NCBI GenBank assembly: GCA_020050835.1
Contig: JAGVKB010000140.1
Location: 1 to 64,000, forward strand
Length of the DNA stretch: 64,000 bases
Source: Candidatus Obscuribacterales bacterium
GTDB lineage: Bacteria > Cyanobacteriota > Vampirovibrionia > Obscuribacterales > Obscuribacteraceae
Direction: 5' to 3'
In this document: piece after piece, positions 1 to 15,000 of the stretch
How positions within the stretch are numbered: the first letter of the stretch is position 1
Layout: every line of letters starts with the position of its first letter
Made by a program: the position numbers and the translations under genes
Notes under the pieces: model-generated
What the model was told of the DNA's origin: nothing
Database searches by the model: none
Seen by the model: the letters and a program-made list of their open reading frames with translations, nothing else

Positions 1-3000
1 CTGAAGCAAGAGCTGAATCGAGTTTTCACAGACGGTTTCGATCCCAGCAAGTTCGACAACAATCGAGTTGACGGCTACGCACGAGTCACTCAGCGACTGA
101 TGAGTGATATCGGAGCTACAACTGCAACATCACAAGAATTGTCCGGAGAATTAAAGGAGAAACAACAGCAACTCAATGATGCTGTTGTTATGGGTACTGT
201 AACCGTCCTGACTGCAGGCGTTGGCACTGCCTTTACTTCATTGGCGTCGGCCGGACGTTTAGCGTCGATGTCAAAATTTGCTGTCTATGGCGGTGAATTT
301 GTGATTGATTCGGCAATCGGTGGTTTCGTCTCCGCTGGAATGAGACAAACTCAAGGGGGAGACTGGAAGGAAGCCGAACGCAATTTCAACTCCGGCCTTG
401 TTGAAGGCGCAACCATGGCGCTCGGATCGCTTGGCGGCAAGGGAATGCAACATTTTTCCAAAGTCATGAGTGAATCGGGCAACGTTGCCAAAGGATGGCA
501 ACTCGCGGCAAATGGCGGTTATCGACTCGCAGACTCCTATCTCCAAACTGCCGGTTTCAATCTCGCATCAGGAATACGAGACGAGAGAATCGACCTTAGC
601 AAGACTCTGAGTTTTAAAGAATTGTCCATGGGAGCTGCTTGGCAGATGGCCGGAGTGGGCGTTCAACACATGTTTAATGCCAGTGCCGTGAATCTGATTA
701 ATCGAGCCGGTAACAGCGAATTCAAAGTCCTTCAATCGATCGCACGAAACGTCCCGAAGGAAGGGATGGCAATGCGGGCTTTGAATGACACCATCAATTC
801 ATACACCAACTCCAGCTTGTCTGCGCTCCCTGAAGCACTTCAACAGCAACGCGAAGAGATAGCAAAGAGACTGCATATCTCGGTCGATGCAGTAAGTACA
901 AATATGCTGCTTGAACACGGCAATTTCAAGAAAGTCTTGGCGACCATGAATGAAAGTGGATTGGTTGGTGCTATTTCGGCACCGCTGATTAGTTCGATCA
1001 GTCATCCAGCCACGGAGATTGTTAACAGATTTGTAGATTCGAAAACTCCTCATATCAGACAGAACGTCCTGAACGGCGAAATCAATTCGGTAAAACTTCC
1101 TGGTCAAGAGAAAGCAACTACATTCACCTATGGCAAAGACGAGTCCAACAATCGCATTCTCACTGAAATCAAAGGTCACAACGGGGAACACTGGAAGACT
1201 ACCGACGGCAAGCATTACGAAATCACTCGCCCGGATGGCAGCAAAGAGACGTACAAGGGAAGGGTAGAAGTTACCTTTGACGGAGGCATCCGCAAGACTA
1301 ATGAACATGGCACCAGGACAGAGAGAGCTGATGGAAGCATAGAATTCAAGGATAAATCCAATAACGTCAGGACGGAACATCCGGAAGGCCGCGTTGTTAG
1401 TTACAAAGACAGCAATAAGCGAGAGTACTCATACCAGTACGATGAAAAGAATGGAAGCCTCAAGGGCATCGTCTTCCCCGACGGGCGCGTAGCCACGCAC
1501 GTAGACGGCGATCACTGGAAATTCGGCAACCCGGGTCGTAATCGGGAGACGATTGAGGCACACTTTGCCGTCAACTCAGACGGTAGCCTTAAATTTAGCT
1601 CCTCACACGCAATCGACCGAGCACCAAGCGAAGCTCAGGCACACCACCGCGACTGGGTGCTCACTCAAGATCAATTAAAAGCAGACCGAACGGTTGCTCG
1701 GTCGGAACGGTACGTTCAACAAGAGATCGAAAAGGCGAATCACGACCTTCAACGAGCTCTCAAGAATGAGATAGGCAACCCGGCGGAAATAGCCCGTGCC
1801 CAAGCAAATCTCGATCTCACAAAAGCCAAAGGCCAAGCAGAAGTCGAAGTTTCAAGGGCGTTTGCCGAACTCAATATGGCCAAAACCAGATTGGAGCGAG
1901 AACCAAACAATCCTGAGTTTAAGAAAGCACTCTCAGAAGCTGGTGCTCACCTGCAATTAGTGAAGGACACAACAGAATCCAGACTCGAGATGGTCAGGCT
2001 GCAAGCAAACGTCACGCGCACGGAGGGAAGCAATCTCAAGGCGCTGCAAGATACTCAAATAAAAGGAACGATTGAAATCAACAAGGCAGAGCATGACCTT
2101 GCCCATGTTCGAGCAGAGTATGAGAAAAATCCCAGTCCGGAAGGTAAGCGGCAATTAGAACTGGCCGAGAAAAATGTTGCCAATGTTAGAGCAGAAGTTG
2201 ATTACCGAGTAACAAAGCAAAAGATTGAGCAAGAAGCTCAGGTTGCACAGTTAAAAGTCGAAACAGCCAAGGCGCGTTCAGAAGTTGAAGCTACCCATCA
2301 GGTTGCCGAAGCAAAGAAAGAACTCGCGACGGCCCAGCATAACTTCAGACAAGATCCCAATCATCCGGAAAACCGCAGGCAAGTTGTGGAAGCGGAGACA
2401 AGAGTTCGGACGGCCGAGCTGGATGCGCACACCAAGCGCGAGCTTTCGTCGCTCAGAGCCGAGCAGATGCCGGAGTTAATCAGAGCTCAAAAGGAGCTCG
2501 CGCTCGAGCAAGCTAGGTTAACACGCTCTCCCTCCGATCCGGAAGCGCAGAAAGCCGTCGTCGATGCACATATAAAAGTGGCTGAATCGGAACACAATTT
2601 TAAGGTTGCCAAATCAGAGATTGAAGCAAGGCACCAAGCTAGTAAATCCGAGCTAGACGGGCGAGAGACAATCGTCAAAGCGAACTTGCAACACAAGATA
2701 GAAATAGCCGAAATACAAACAAAGCTTGCAGAAGCCAGACTGGAAGCAAAAGGTGATCCGTCGCCGTCGCATCGAGCAGCGGTAAAAGAACTCGAGAATG
2801 TACTCGCAACCACGAAGGAAACAGCAGAACGACAGATCGCTATTTTAAGAAACGAAGTTGAAGCTACAACAGCACAACGCAAATTGGAAGCAGCAGTTCA
2901 GCATTCGGTGGCAAAGTCCGAATTTGACGGGCACCTGCTTCTGGCTAAGCAGGAAGCGTTGCTCGGACAGGCACGACTTCGCGCACAGCTCGAGCCCAAG

Positions 3001-6000
3001 AATCATGAACTCCAGCAAGGCATCGCAGCAAGAGAAGCGATGCTCAAGATTGCCTCGGCAGAAGGTGGTCGTAACATAGCAGTCGCACGAGAAGAGGCAG
3101 CGGTGAAGCTCATCCATGCTCTCGCAGAAAGAGATCCGCAAAATACGCATCTAGCTGCAATGAAAAATCTGGCGGAGGCCAATCTGTCTTTTGTTCGCAC
3201 TGACACAGAAGGGAAACTGGCGATTGCAAGAGCTGATGCTGCTCTTTTGATGGCACGGCAAGAGTCCAGCCGCGATACTCAGAAGCAAGAATTGGCTCGT
3301 GAGGCTCTCGCTCACTTAAATGTAGTCAAAGCTGAGGCATACTCGAAGAAGTTGAGCGCCCAAATGGAACTCGACGCGAAACAGAACGCTCTTCATCGCC
3401 TGGTCGGAGCACCACCTCCAAAGGTCGAGCAGCAAGAAGCACAGATTCACATCGCTACTCGACGCAACTCGTCGCAGGGATTAGCCAGAGACCTTGGTTC
3501 GATCGAAAACGTACAATCCCTGGCTGCCGCCCGCGCGGCCAGACCAGGTTGGAATGTTGAATCTGCCGGCAAATTTGTCAATCCTAAAGATGGCTCCAGC
3601 TGGATCAAGCATGGCGATAACTGGCAGCTGGTTAAAGGTGAAAAGGTAGCCAACCTGAAGGGGCAAGTCGAAATAACCAGTCGCGGCTCCTTGAAAGTTA
3701 CCGATCGTGAATCGAGAACCGTGCGCATCGAACATCCGGATGGTCGAGTCACTATTCGTGGTGCCGATGGCTGGAAGGTACGGATCGGACCGGACGGAAA
3801 CATCATCCGAATCATTGACGCCAATGGCAGAGCACACAATGTCCAGCGAGACGCGCAGAACCGCTTGATTCCGATCGATACCGGCTCTGGCGTGAGATTA
3901 AGAGAGACCGGCACCCTTTCAGTAGCTAACAGTAAGGGCGAAGTTTGGGTGCGAAAACCGGATGGCACCTGGACGAAAGTCCAGGGACCAGGCGGTCCTT
4001 TGATTCGGACACTGGAAATCAGGAGAGAAGAGGCTCGAATCAAGAAAGAGGCAAAACTGCGATTGAAGGACGAGCAACAAAAGTTGCTCATGCAGAACAT
4101 CGCGCAATTCAACCGTCAACTCAGACAACTCAATATTCACGACACGGCGAATTCTCGCAAGGAAGCGCTGAAAGCGCTCAAGACAGTGGCCGATATGCTG
4201 GAAGGAATCGTTCCTCATGGCATGTCTACATCGTTGGAATCACGCGCAGCAGATGGTGCCGTCGGACTTAAAGTTTCAGGAGAACCTCATTCAGAGGGGC
4301 AGGCCGCTTCCGCAATGGAACGTGTCATTCTCAGTCAGCGCGTGCTTGAAACTGCAATTCGCAAGATTGAGCCCGAAGCGCGCACAGAGCAGCAAACGAA
4401 GGAAAGGGCAGCACCCAGTCCGGAAGGACAGCTTCGAGAACCAAGCGGAGCCGACCGGGCCGCAGATCAGCAATCTACAACCAAACAACGCTCGCAAGAT
4501 TCTGCCGAGATTGAAAAAGCCGAAACCAGCCAGCAGCTTCGCGCCTCCAGCGAGCGTCCGGATGCTCGACAGGGCACTGCGCGCCCTGCGGACGAATCAA
4601 AACCTGGTCACCTGGCCCAACTCTTAAAAGAGGCGACAAACCCGCTAAAGACGCTGGCTTCAATTTTACGACTGTCAGGAAGTACTCTGAAAGAGAATGT
4701 CATCAAGCGATTTTCAAAGCATTCAGCTGAAGAGACAGGACATCGTACTGACGCCCAACTGTTTGAGATAGCCACGCAAGAGCTATTCAAATCGATAGAC
4801 AAAGCTAACGAGCAGACTCGTAAAACAACCACCGAAATTTCGGAACTCGAATCGACTGCAAAGCTCGATTTATCTGAACCGTCCGACAGCCTAGCCAAGA
4901 GATTTGAGCGCGCGGCTTTCAGTAAAGAGATACTCGATCCGAAACGTAGACTGGAAGCGGGCATTGCCCTGCCAGAAGCAACGTTTGTTAGGACGGAAGT
5001 ACGCCAAGAGAGAACCTTGGACCCTCAAGATACTCGCCCGATCGATCAACAAAACTTCCGGACGGAAAATTTCACCTTCGCTGTGTTCAACATGGAAATC
5101 CGTGGAAGCAACATCGAAATTTCTGTGCCGCTGCATCTCGTGGAGCCTTTTGAGCAAGTTCGGGCATTGCGGCAGATGCTCGCAACAGAACACACGTATA
5201 CCGATGTCATCCAAGCGACGATGAAGGTATTGGCCAGAAACGAGCTCGAAAATCATCCTTACAAGCATGCACTCCTACCCGAAGACCTGGCAGCGACCCT
5301 GGACTCACTGCCAGTGCCTGGTTTAGTTAAGAAAGTGGAGCTCTGGCCTGACCGCCGCTCGCCAAATGATCCGCAGTGGTCGATCGAAAAGAATGCAAAT
5401 TTTGAAGCACTAGCCACAGCGAACCGAGATGGCGTCATTAGATTTTATCAGTCAGCCTCTAGCGACAGCCGCTTTTCTACATTGACTACACCGTTTCATG
5501 AATGGTCACATCTTCTCAAATGGAGCAATCCTGAGAGCAGCCGTCTGTTCGACATCGCAGCGACACAAGAACATTCCGGGTATTTCTCTAGAGAGTATGC
5601 CAAAACTGATAACGACGAGAATTTCGCTGTACATATGGGAGAAGACTTTCTTCACCCGGACACCGACATCTTTTACATTGCCACCGAGGGAGCACCGATC
5701 AGAGCAGCTGTGTTTGCACAGTATCTCGAGCACGCTCTGGGAGGGCTGCCAGCAAATCAACATGGACCTCTCCACGAACAGATACTTGAACGAGTACGCT
5801 ACGTCAATGAAGAGGTGCTGCCAAAGGTTAAAGAGGATCTTAAGGCTAAAATTCTTCTCTCCGACGATCTTCTCGTCGTTACTAGTACGCTCGAACTATT
5901 GCAAGGTCTCGGCAACGAATGGGACACCCCATTCCTAAAGACCGTCGCTGAAACACATCCCTTCAATTTTGTACGAGATGCAGCACTGGTGGCACTCGCC

Positions 6001-9000
6001 AATCATCTGAAAAACGATCCCGCCGCCTTTTGCGATTACTTGCTCGACAATGCGCACAGCAAGCAGCATTTAGAGACACTCAAGTCATTTGCCACCGATC
6101 AAGCAAACAATGCTACCGCAGTCTTGCCCAATAACTTGCGCGAACGCCTTAAGACTCATCTAGAGGATTTCTCATCGCCAGGATTTGTCGATGCACTGCA
6201 GATATTGTCAGTCAAACCATCACCGGCTGATAGTGATTTCCTCAAGCATGTAGTCGACAACTATACCGACTTCAAGGTCCAGATATTGGCGATTGAATCC
6301 CTGATGCGCGTATATAAAGAATCGCCAACGGAGTTACATCAGTACATCGTGCACACGATGGAAAGCAATCACAATAGTCTAATTAAGGGCGTGGCAAAGG
6401 ATTTCTTACTGGCAGCGGATTATCCTCCAATCCGTCTACAACATTTAAATGAACTGGCCCGAAGGCGATTAACCAGCGAACAGGTAGAATCTGCCGTCAA
6501 AGGAATATCCGATCACAACTCCCAAGTTGAAATATTCAAACATGGCGCCAGCCTTTTAACGAACGCTTACGAGCGAGTATTGCTTGCCGAGAAAGCACTC
6601 ACCAATCCGGTGCTAGAACATTCTGCGCTAGAACTGTTACGTGAAGCGACCAATCCTCAACATGCAGACTACGACGCGCATGAAGCGAGCAGAGCTCAGG
6701 CACTGCTTGACGAGCACGCACGACGAAGCGGAGACCAAACGGCTGGCGATTCCACATTACGAATTGCCGCACAAGAGTCAACCGCTTCCTTTGAACAAGC
6801 AGCACCACCAGCGCCAGTAGCAATTGAACCCGGTGCGTCGGTTCTGCACAACGGTGAACGCTTTACGATCATCGGCTTTCATGACGATACCGGCGAGCCG
6901 ATTCTTCATCAACCGGACCGTGGGAAAAACTGGGCAGGCTTTGGCAAACGAGTCTCCCCCGAAGAACTCAACTCCCGGTTCAGCTCATTCATTGCAGGTG
7001 ATACCACCTACTACAGAGATAAGTCTGGACAGATTCTCAAGGTAGTAGGTAGCAACGAAAGCGGCATCATTCTATTTGCAACTCATGAAATAAAGATTGC
7101 GTCCAGAGAGCAGCTTCACTACGAAAACAGTTCCGTTGTCGTCGAATCCACCAGTGAATTCAGTCGCTCTCGTAGCGCCGATGGCACAGAATGGAAAAGG
7201 CATATTGACGGTTCGCTCGAAAAGAAAGAGCCCAGCGGACGCACTACGTTGCTCGAGGTAGATTCGCGAGGCGAGCGCAGACGGCTTGATGTTCTGTGCG
7301 ACCGACTCTCATCTGACTCCGTGCAATCCATGCGATTGAACGATTATCTGCACAAATTCGCCGATAGGCAAAATCTTTCAGAACAGGACAAGGGTCGAAC
7401 CTTCAGGTATATCTCAGAGTTATTGGAAAGTCCGTCAGTTAGCAACCTCGACTCGATGACCAGGCTGCACATTGTCGAGCAGGCGTTAAAGAACATCGCT
7501 AATCCGCTCAGCATCACGCAGGGACAACACGGTACATGCAATGTCGCCACGCAAGAGGCTAGACTCTGCCTCCAGGAACCAGCGGAGTACGTTCGCTTCA
7601 TAAAAGATGTGAGTTTGAATCGGCGTTACACAACTGCCGACGGCACAGTAATTGAAATTCCCGCTGGCGCATCTCGAGTAACGCTGGAAGCAAGAGAAGC
7701 TTTTGCGCATTTTAGTGCGTCTCTCACGCGGTTCGTGCCGGTGCCAGGGCCGGTTGGGCTGGTCGGAGCCCAAGAGGTCTACAAAGCGCTTCCATTCGTT
7801 CTGGCAGATCCCGAACGGAATCTGGCAAGTCAGATATTTCAAATTGGTGCGGTGAATGTCAGCACTCAAAGACAGACCCGCATATATGCAGATGGCGTTT
7901 TGGTGGAAGGCCAAAAGGGTTCCTTCCACTATCGACAGGAACGACCGGAACGTCCACCGCAACCGCAATCACCGGATTCTCCTGCTGCTACAGAAACTCC
8001 TAGAGACCTTGGCGAACGCCTCGTTCTCAGGGACGAAGCCGGCAATGAGCGAGTGATCTCTCGCAGTGCCTCACTTCGAACCAGCGATCTCGACACAATT
8101 TATCGGGAAATATCTGGACATAACGAATCCGGCACCATCGCACAGCCGTTTGCAATGGGCGGTTCCATTCCAGGCAAGACTTTTGGAACTAGAGAAGAGT
8201 TCCAGCAACTGCTTCTTCAGATGCAAGGTCAAAGTGAACGGACAGGCAAGGCTTTTTGTGCCACGGTTTACGTTGACACATTCCATGAGCCGTTCTACAC
8301 GGATTCCAGTGCTGGTCAATCTGGCGGATCCGGTGGACCACATGTCGTCAATATTATTGGCATTCACCCCGATGGACGGGGAAGCTATCTCGTTGAGGTT
8401 GACAACTCGTGGCGGCAAGGCGCCGAGCATCACGGCACAAAAGCCATTCCAATCGCAGACTTGTTCCTGACAACACAAAAGGCAACTAGCACTGAAGTTC
8501 TCGAAGCTCTACGACTCAAAGCCGAGGCCGCGCCCAATAACTTCGATTTACAGTTCGATTTGCTGCGACACGAGTATAGACGGTCGGAAACCCTTCGAAA
8601 GGCACTTGCGGAAGACCCCGGAATGCTTCTTGCCGACACGAGAGAGCTGGTAGGCGCCCCAATCATTGAATTCGCCACATACAAACAAAAGGTTTCAGAT
8701 CTGGTCCAACGATATACTGAACAAGTCAGGCAGCAATTTGATGCAGAGCACATTCCTCCAGAATTTCAGCGTTTCATACTGGGGGCGCGAGGACAAGTAG
8801 TAGCAGCCGAAAAGGCAGAGAGTAAGCGGATATCTAGTGCAGCAAGCGCAACTCCAGCAGGCGAGCACGCTTCGGGAGAAGCCCAAGCCACCAGTCGGCC
8901 GGCAGAGAGCACTCCATTGCCTTCTGGTCTTACGCGTCCCGGTAGCGTTGCCGAAACACACCAAGTCACAGCAGAAAAGACAGCAGGAAAGGCTCGATCG

Positions 9001-12000
9001 GATACGCTGGCGATCAGCGCTCCCGAAAAGATTTCACGCTATCAACGCGTTGTCGAAAAGGTCAAGCAACTCTTTTCTCCGCTAACGTCAGCAGTAGAGG
9101 GAATTCGCAATGCCTTGAGGCAGAGCCAGCCTATTGATGGCAGAACGAAAGCGGCCGATCTTGCCAGCGCAGCGTTGTCGCAGGAGTTAAGCAAGCTCTA
9201 TAAGTCCAACCTACCTGAGACAAAAAGATTGTCCGAAGGTCGTGTAAAACTAGGCGACGGAATTGAGGCCGGGGCAAGCAAGATCGCCATGTACCATGTC
9301 AGTATCGAGACCCCGGAAGGAGCTCGTGATGCTATCCTACGCGGACTGAATCGTCCCGAGAATCTAGACCGACCGCGGCGCGAGATTGCAGCATACGAAG
9401 TAAGTAAGGGGCTCAATTTAGATAACGGTGGAACGCCGGCTACCGTAGTCAGAACACTGAAGGCAAATGAGCTCGGAGAAAACCCACCGCCAGACCTCAA
9501 GTTCAACTCAAAGGGCGAGGCAGCTGTTTATCTGCAGGAAAACGCCGGACGACACACGGTCGAAGAATTCTTCTCAACCGAAAGGTTCGCTGACTTCAAG
9601 CTAAGTAGTCCGCACGATTTCGACAGACTCTTTCAAGAGCATCCCGACCTTCGTGAGATGTGCGCCGGGACAAACCTAGCAGACCCCTATGCCGTACACA
9701 AATTACTTGCGCAACATCCGGAGATGCAGGCTCCGCTTAAGCAAGCATTAGTCGAACGCATGGAAGGACTGTTCAGCGAACATCCACAGCTGCGACAGCA
9801 GCTCGAGCATGCATTCCTGGAACGACTCGTGCTAGGCGACTTCGATGTTCATTCGCTCAACTTCGTAGTCTCTGAAAACAACGGACAACTCAAGATTCGC
9901 AACATTGATTTGGAAAACGCGTTTCCCAGAGGTGAGCGGGAAACTCCGGTATGGGACGCAGATCCATCACTGGGAGCTAATTATGCATTTGTTGAATACT
10001 TCTCGGGACGAGATTTCAACTCTTCTACCCGCGAAAAACTCGCCAACTTTGTAAGAGAATTTGACAATCCAGCCGGGCGTCAAAGATTGACAGAAGCAGG
10101 GCTCGATCAAGTGCAAATCGATAGACTCCTGAGAAGAGTTCGTTGGTTCGAAGAAAATGGCACGTTTCCAAAAACGAACACAGAACTGGCGGCTGCTCGA
10201 ATGCTTTCCGAGCCAATATCAACTCCTCCTTCCGATAAACAGCTCAACGAGTCACCATTCGACAGAGGATCGAGATCGACTGAGACGGAGGCGCAACCAA
10301 AGCCCGTTCCCGAAGCTCGGATAGAGCAAGCAGAGAACAGACCATCTTCTGAAAGGGGAACACTGGCAGAACAGTTGGGCTCACGCTCGACCCAGCGCGA
10401 TGGAAAGATTGCTCAGACAGTGGATGCTGCCGGAAACGTGCGAGATTTCAGATACGATTCCAAAGGGGCGATTGAACGAGTCGACTTCGCCGGTAAGACA
10501 GAACACGAATTCTGGGAACGCAGCGGTCATGATGACTGGACGGTGCGCTATTCGGATGAACGCCAGACACAGGTATTCAATGGAGACTTCGTCCACGGCG
10601 CTGACGGGTCACTCAGTTTCAAGGAAGCTAATGGAGCGCTTAGAACATGGGGAGCTGATGGTTCTCTTATCGGACGTTCAAAATCAGGGCGCGAAACAGT
10701 GCTCTTGGTCGATCACAATGTCGAGTCAAAGAAATTAGAGCTATTACTCGATCATGCCGTTGTAGACGCCAATCTCAAAGCTCATATGATGGCAGATCTG
10801 GATTTCTTCATGGAGCGCGCGATCACAACCGGCATGCCGGAGCACGAAAGAGCCTCCTTACTGCACCATGTTTCAGAGCTATTGGCTGCGCACGGGAAGG
10901 ATCTTCCAACAACGCGCGAGGAGCGCCAGCAGTTGGCAGAACAATTGCTCTATCAAGCTGCATTTCCCACGTTTACAGATCAGGGCGGGCATCCCACCTG
11001 TAATGTCACCACCGGCGAAACTATACTTTACGCTAGAAATCCGTCAGTAGTTGCAGCACTGGTCAAAGAAGTAGCCCTGACCGGTGGCTACACTACCGCC
11101 GATGGTACAAGAATTGAATACCACCTGCCAGGAGAGCCCACATCCCTCCGTCCGGACAGAGAAGCAATCATTAACCTCACTGAGTTACCAAAGCTTCCAG
11201 ACGGCACAGTAGCACCATACGCGCCCGGTCGAGTTCACGGCAAACGAACTTATGCCAGTCAGATTTATCAAAAGATAGCCGCAAATGTGCACTGGCAGGA
11301 AGCTACCCATTTTGTAGATGGAACAAGTGTCGGCCGCGGCACAATCAGGTACGACGGTGAGTATCTCGTACTTCGTCCCGACGCATCGACTAGCCTGACC
11401 GACACACCAACTCGCCTCACCGACAATAAAGGTAAGGAGCTGCGCGAGCCGGTCCTGGGAGTAGCTGATCTTCGTCCGATCTTAGAGAAGATAACAGGGA
11501 CCGCCCAACCGGAATTCGTAATCGTCAGCGGACACCATCCGGATTCGAAGGTATTGAACCCTGAGAATGTAATCAGGTCGCCGCAAGATCTGTCCAACCT
11601 TCTCATTAAGATGAATTCGCTCGGTCGGCTGCCGGCCGTAATTGAAGTAAACACTCTTCATGAGCCGTTTTTCTCCGATAGCTCCTCGACGAGAAATGAC
11701 TCGCATGTAGTCAACATTGTCGGGATAGAGATTCGCTCCAACAGCAAAAATCCGCGTCTGGAAGAAATTTTTGTCAAAGTCGACAATCAATGGGGAAAGG
11801 GCAAAGATCATATTCTGAGCGCTATTCCACTGACTGAGCTGTACCGCGCAACCGCACGCCGGATCGATGCTGAATTCATTCGCGGACTGGAAAGCCAGGT
11901 GCAAGCTCATCCCAATGATTACTCGTTGCGATTAGACTTGTTGCGATTTAAATATGAAGCTTCCAATAGTCCCGGATATGAACACGCACGCGAGTTGATG

Positions 12001-15000
12001 GATTGGGCGAGTAATCACCCGATGCACGCTGCAGACTGGTTGCAAAAGAATCCGCGGGAAGTTGACCGATTCCGCGCAGCTCAAGAGTTAGTGGCTATGG
12101 CCATCGATCAAACTAAGTTTAAGACTGAGTTTGTAGCTCTAATGGAGCAGGCAGCGGCGCATTCCAAATCCAATCCCCCTGGTACCAGCCGAGAAAAGTC
12201 CGAACACGAGCGACTGATCGGAAAGTACGCGAAGGTGGCAAGCACCCACTTCACTCCTGACTTCGATCCCCAAGCAGAATCAGCTTCTAGAAGATCACAA
12301 CCCGGACGTGCTGAACTTGGCAGCAGCAGATCCGGCGGCAGCGAGAACAAACCTTTCAGCAACGATTGGATCGCTTTGATGCAGCAAACTGGTATGACCC
12401 AGTTGACGCAGATGGTGCCAAAGAAATCTGAGGGGTCCGAACCATCAACCAGGGAACGATCAAATCGAGGGGAAAGAGCTGGCTCCAAGTCTGAAGAAAC
12501 AGGCGAACGCACCAGGCAGAGACGCACGGACAGCGAGCGGCAGAATGACTCGGAAGATGCGCGCCACAGACCGGCGGATCATTCAGAAGACAGCCCGCTT
12601 CAGATAAATCCGCAATCTGATCAACAGGTCGCCGGCGAAGGGCAGATGTATTACGCCAGATATGTGGAGGCGATGAGACTAGCGAATCAAGAGACGATGC
12701 GCAGATTCTCCCTTAGTTCTGGAACAGAACAGCTTGAGCACCAATCACGCGACACCGCCGAGCGGCCATCACTCTACGAGCAGATCAAGAAAGATCACGT
12801 ATTGCAAGAAAGAGAGCTTGCCAGGCTGGATTTCGCTCAGCATCCGTTCGTCAGCCCAGAATCGTTCGCTACGTTCCACGACTCGGTAAGAAGACTGGCG
12901 GAAGGCTGGGACGATTTAAGCCAACCAGGTGGATTGCTCGAACGAGCTTCCCAGGCGAGGCAATTGGCTGACGAAGTCCGAGATAAGATTCGCATACCGG
13001 CTGCTGAAGCTGGTTTAACAGAGCATGAATTCTTAAACAGAGCAGGCGACAGAAAGCTCCAGGATTTACAAGAAAGTTACCGCAGCGCCCTGGAAGCTCA
13101 CCGCGAACTTCAACAGACTTTAGAGAGTCGCAAGTCACAAATCGAACAAGCGTTAAACGACTTCCTTCGGGACAAGGGTCTTTCTGTACCCAAAGTGAAG
13201 CTCGAATTGTGGGCGGACGAATTGCTGCAAGCAGAACGAGCAGTCGCGGAGTATACGCCGGGCAAAGGAACGATTCGACTGCGCGAGCTGTCTCTACTCA
13301 AGCCGGAGACTATACAGATCTCTACAATCTTCCACGAGCTTCTCCACGGCGAGCAAGATGCGCTGATAGTATGGAGCCTCGTGCACAAACAGCAAACAGA
13401 AGCACCAGGCAGACCGATTGAGCCCGAAGAGCTCAAGAGTCGCTATCTACTTTCAACCGGCAAGAAAGACGTATCAACTGAGTGGCTGCAGGCAGCACAT
13501 GAAGCTGCTTTGGAACGTCCTGTCGCCTCATCGGAAGAGACGAGGCGCGACCTGGTTCGTGCAGCCGACCTTGCTCGGGATATAAAGGCGATGAACTCAG
13601 CAAGCAGGCTGGAATCGCTGAATCGCCAGAAAGCATTTTTGGAAAGGATAGTGGAGCGGCTGCCGAGACCAGAGGCTAATCCCAGCGAAAATGAAGTTCT
13701 AACCAATATTCGCGTATTAGCAAATTACAAAGAACGTGCATTCGATGACGATCTGCACATCCTGCCAGCAGAATTGACAGCTGATCTTCACACATTAATG
13801 GAAGGATTCTATCGCCCGCTGGAGGAGTCAAGACATGCAGCTTTGACTCATGGTGAAGCGAACCAGATTCTCGCCAGACTAATGGAGAATCGCCTGCAAC
13901 AAGTCAATGGCGAGCTATCCGGAATCGAAAGGGTTACGAAGGAGCTCAATGATCTAGACAAACAACGCAGCTCGCTTGCCGCGGTCTACCGTCAACTGGT
14001 TGTCTCGACCGACGGTATCACTTCCAAACCAGAACTTTCGCAACGTCAAGCTCAAGAGGTTCTCTTTGACTTTGAGCGCAGAATCAGCAACTCATTCGGC
14101 GAGGGCAAGGAGAGCTTGCCTGCTGCCCTGAGATCAGAAATCCAGCAATTACTGCAAGATTATCCGATGTTCTCTGTCACGCCGCCGGCAATTCCGCACA
14201 CCGAAGCACAATTGCGTCTAACCAGTATTCTAGAGCGCTCCATTTCGCATCTGTCCGAAAACATCAATCGAATCAACAAAGATCTATATATCCGAAGTAG
14301 GCATGAGACTGAAGCGAACATCGCCGGTGCGCTGATGGAACGTCATATCACCGAAGAGATACGAACGCGTCAAATCAACGAGCTCGAGCAATCACTGGCT
14401 TTGAGAGCTCGCGAAGGCGATGCGATTTCTACCGTACCACCGGTTGGTCCGCATGAACTGCGAACCACCGAGCCGCTATCTCCAGAGGGGCTGGCAAAGC
14501 TTTCCAAGACGGATTTGGTGCGCATTGCCTCAGAGCTGCGACGGATCGCCTTGACAGATGCTGTGACAAAGTTGCCTAATCGAAAGGCCTTTGACGCAGC
14601 ATTGCAAAGGGAGCTTGCACGCGCAGAGCGCAATCCCGAATCACCACTGTCAGTGATGCTGCTCGACTTGAACTCCTTCAAGGCCGCCAACGATTTACAT
14701 GGACATACAAGCGGCGACGAGGTTCTCAAGGTGATGGGACAACTGCTTCAAAAGCAGTGCCGCCAGTACGATGTTGTTGCCCGCACCGGTGGTGACGAAT
14801 TCTGCTTAATTTTGCCAAATACCACTCCTGAGCAGGCCAAGCTAATTGCCGATCGCCTGCGTGAACAGATGCTGGTAAAAGTATCTAAGGAGGAGGGTGC
14901 TTCAAAAATTACACCAGTAAAAGACCGAACGCTTGACGGTGATACTCCTGTCCTGGTTTCGCTCAGCATCGGTTTCGCTAACTTCAAGCGCGGCGTTACG

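Noticed and set aside
100-102. ATG at 100 as start of the giant gene
   Set aside because: No ribosome site precedes it and the frame is open to base 1, so it is just the first Met codon in the window.
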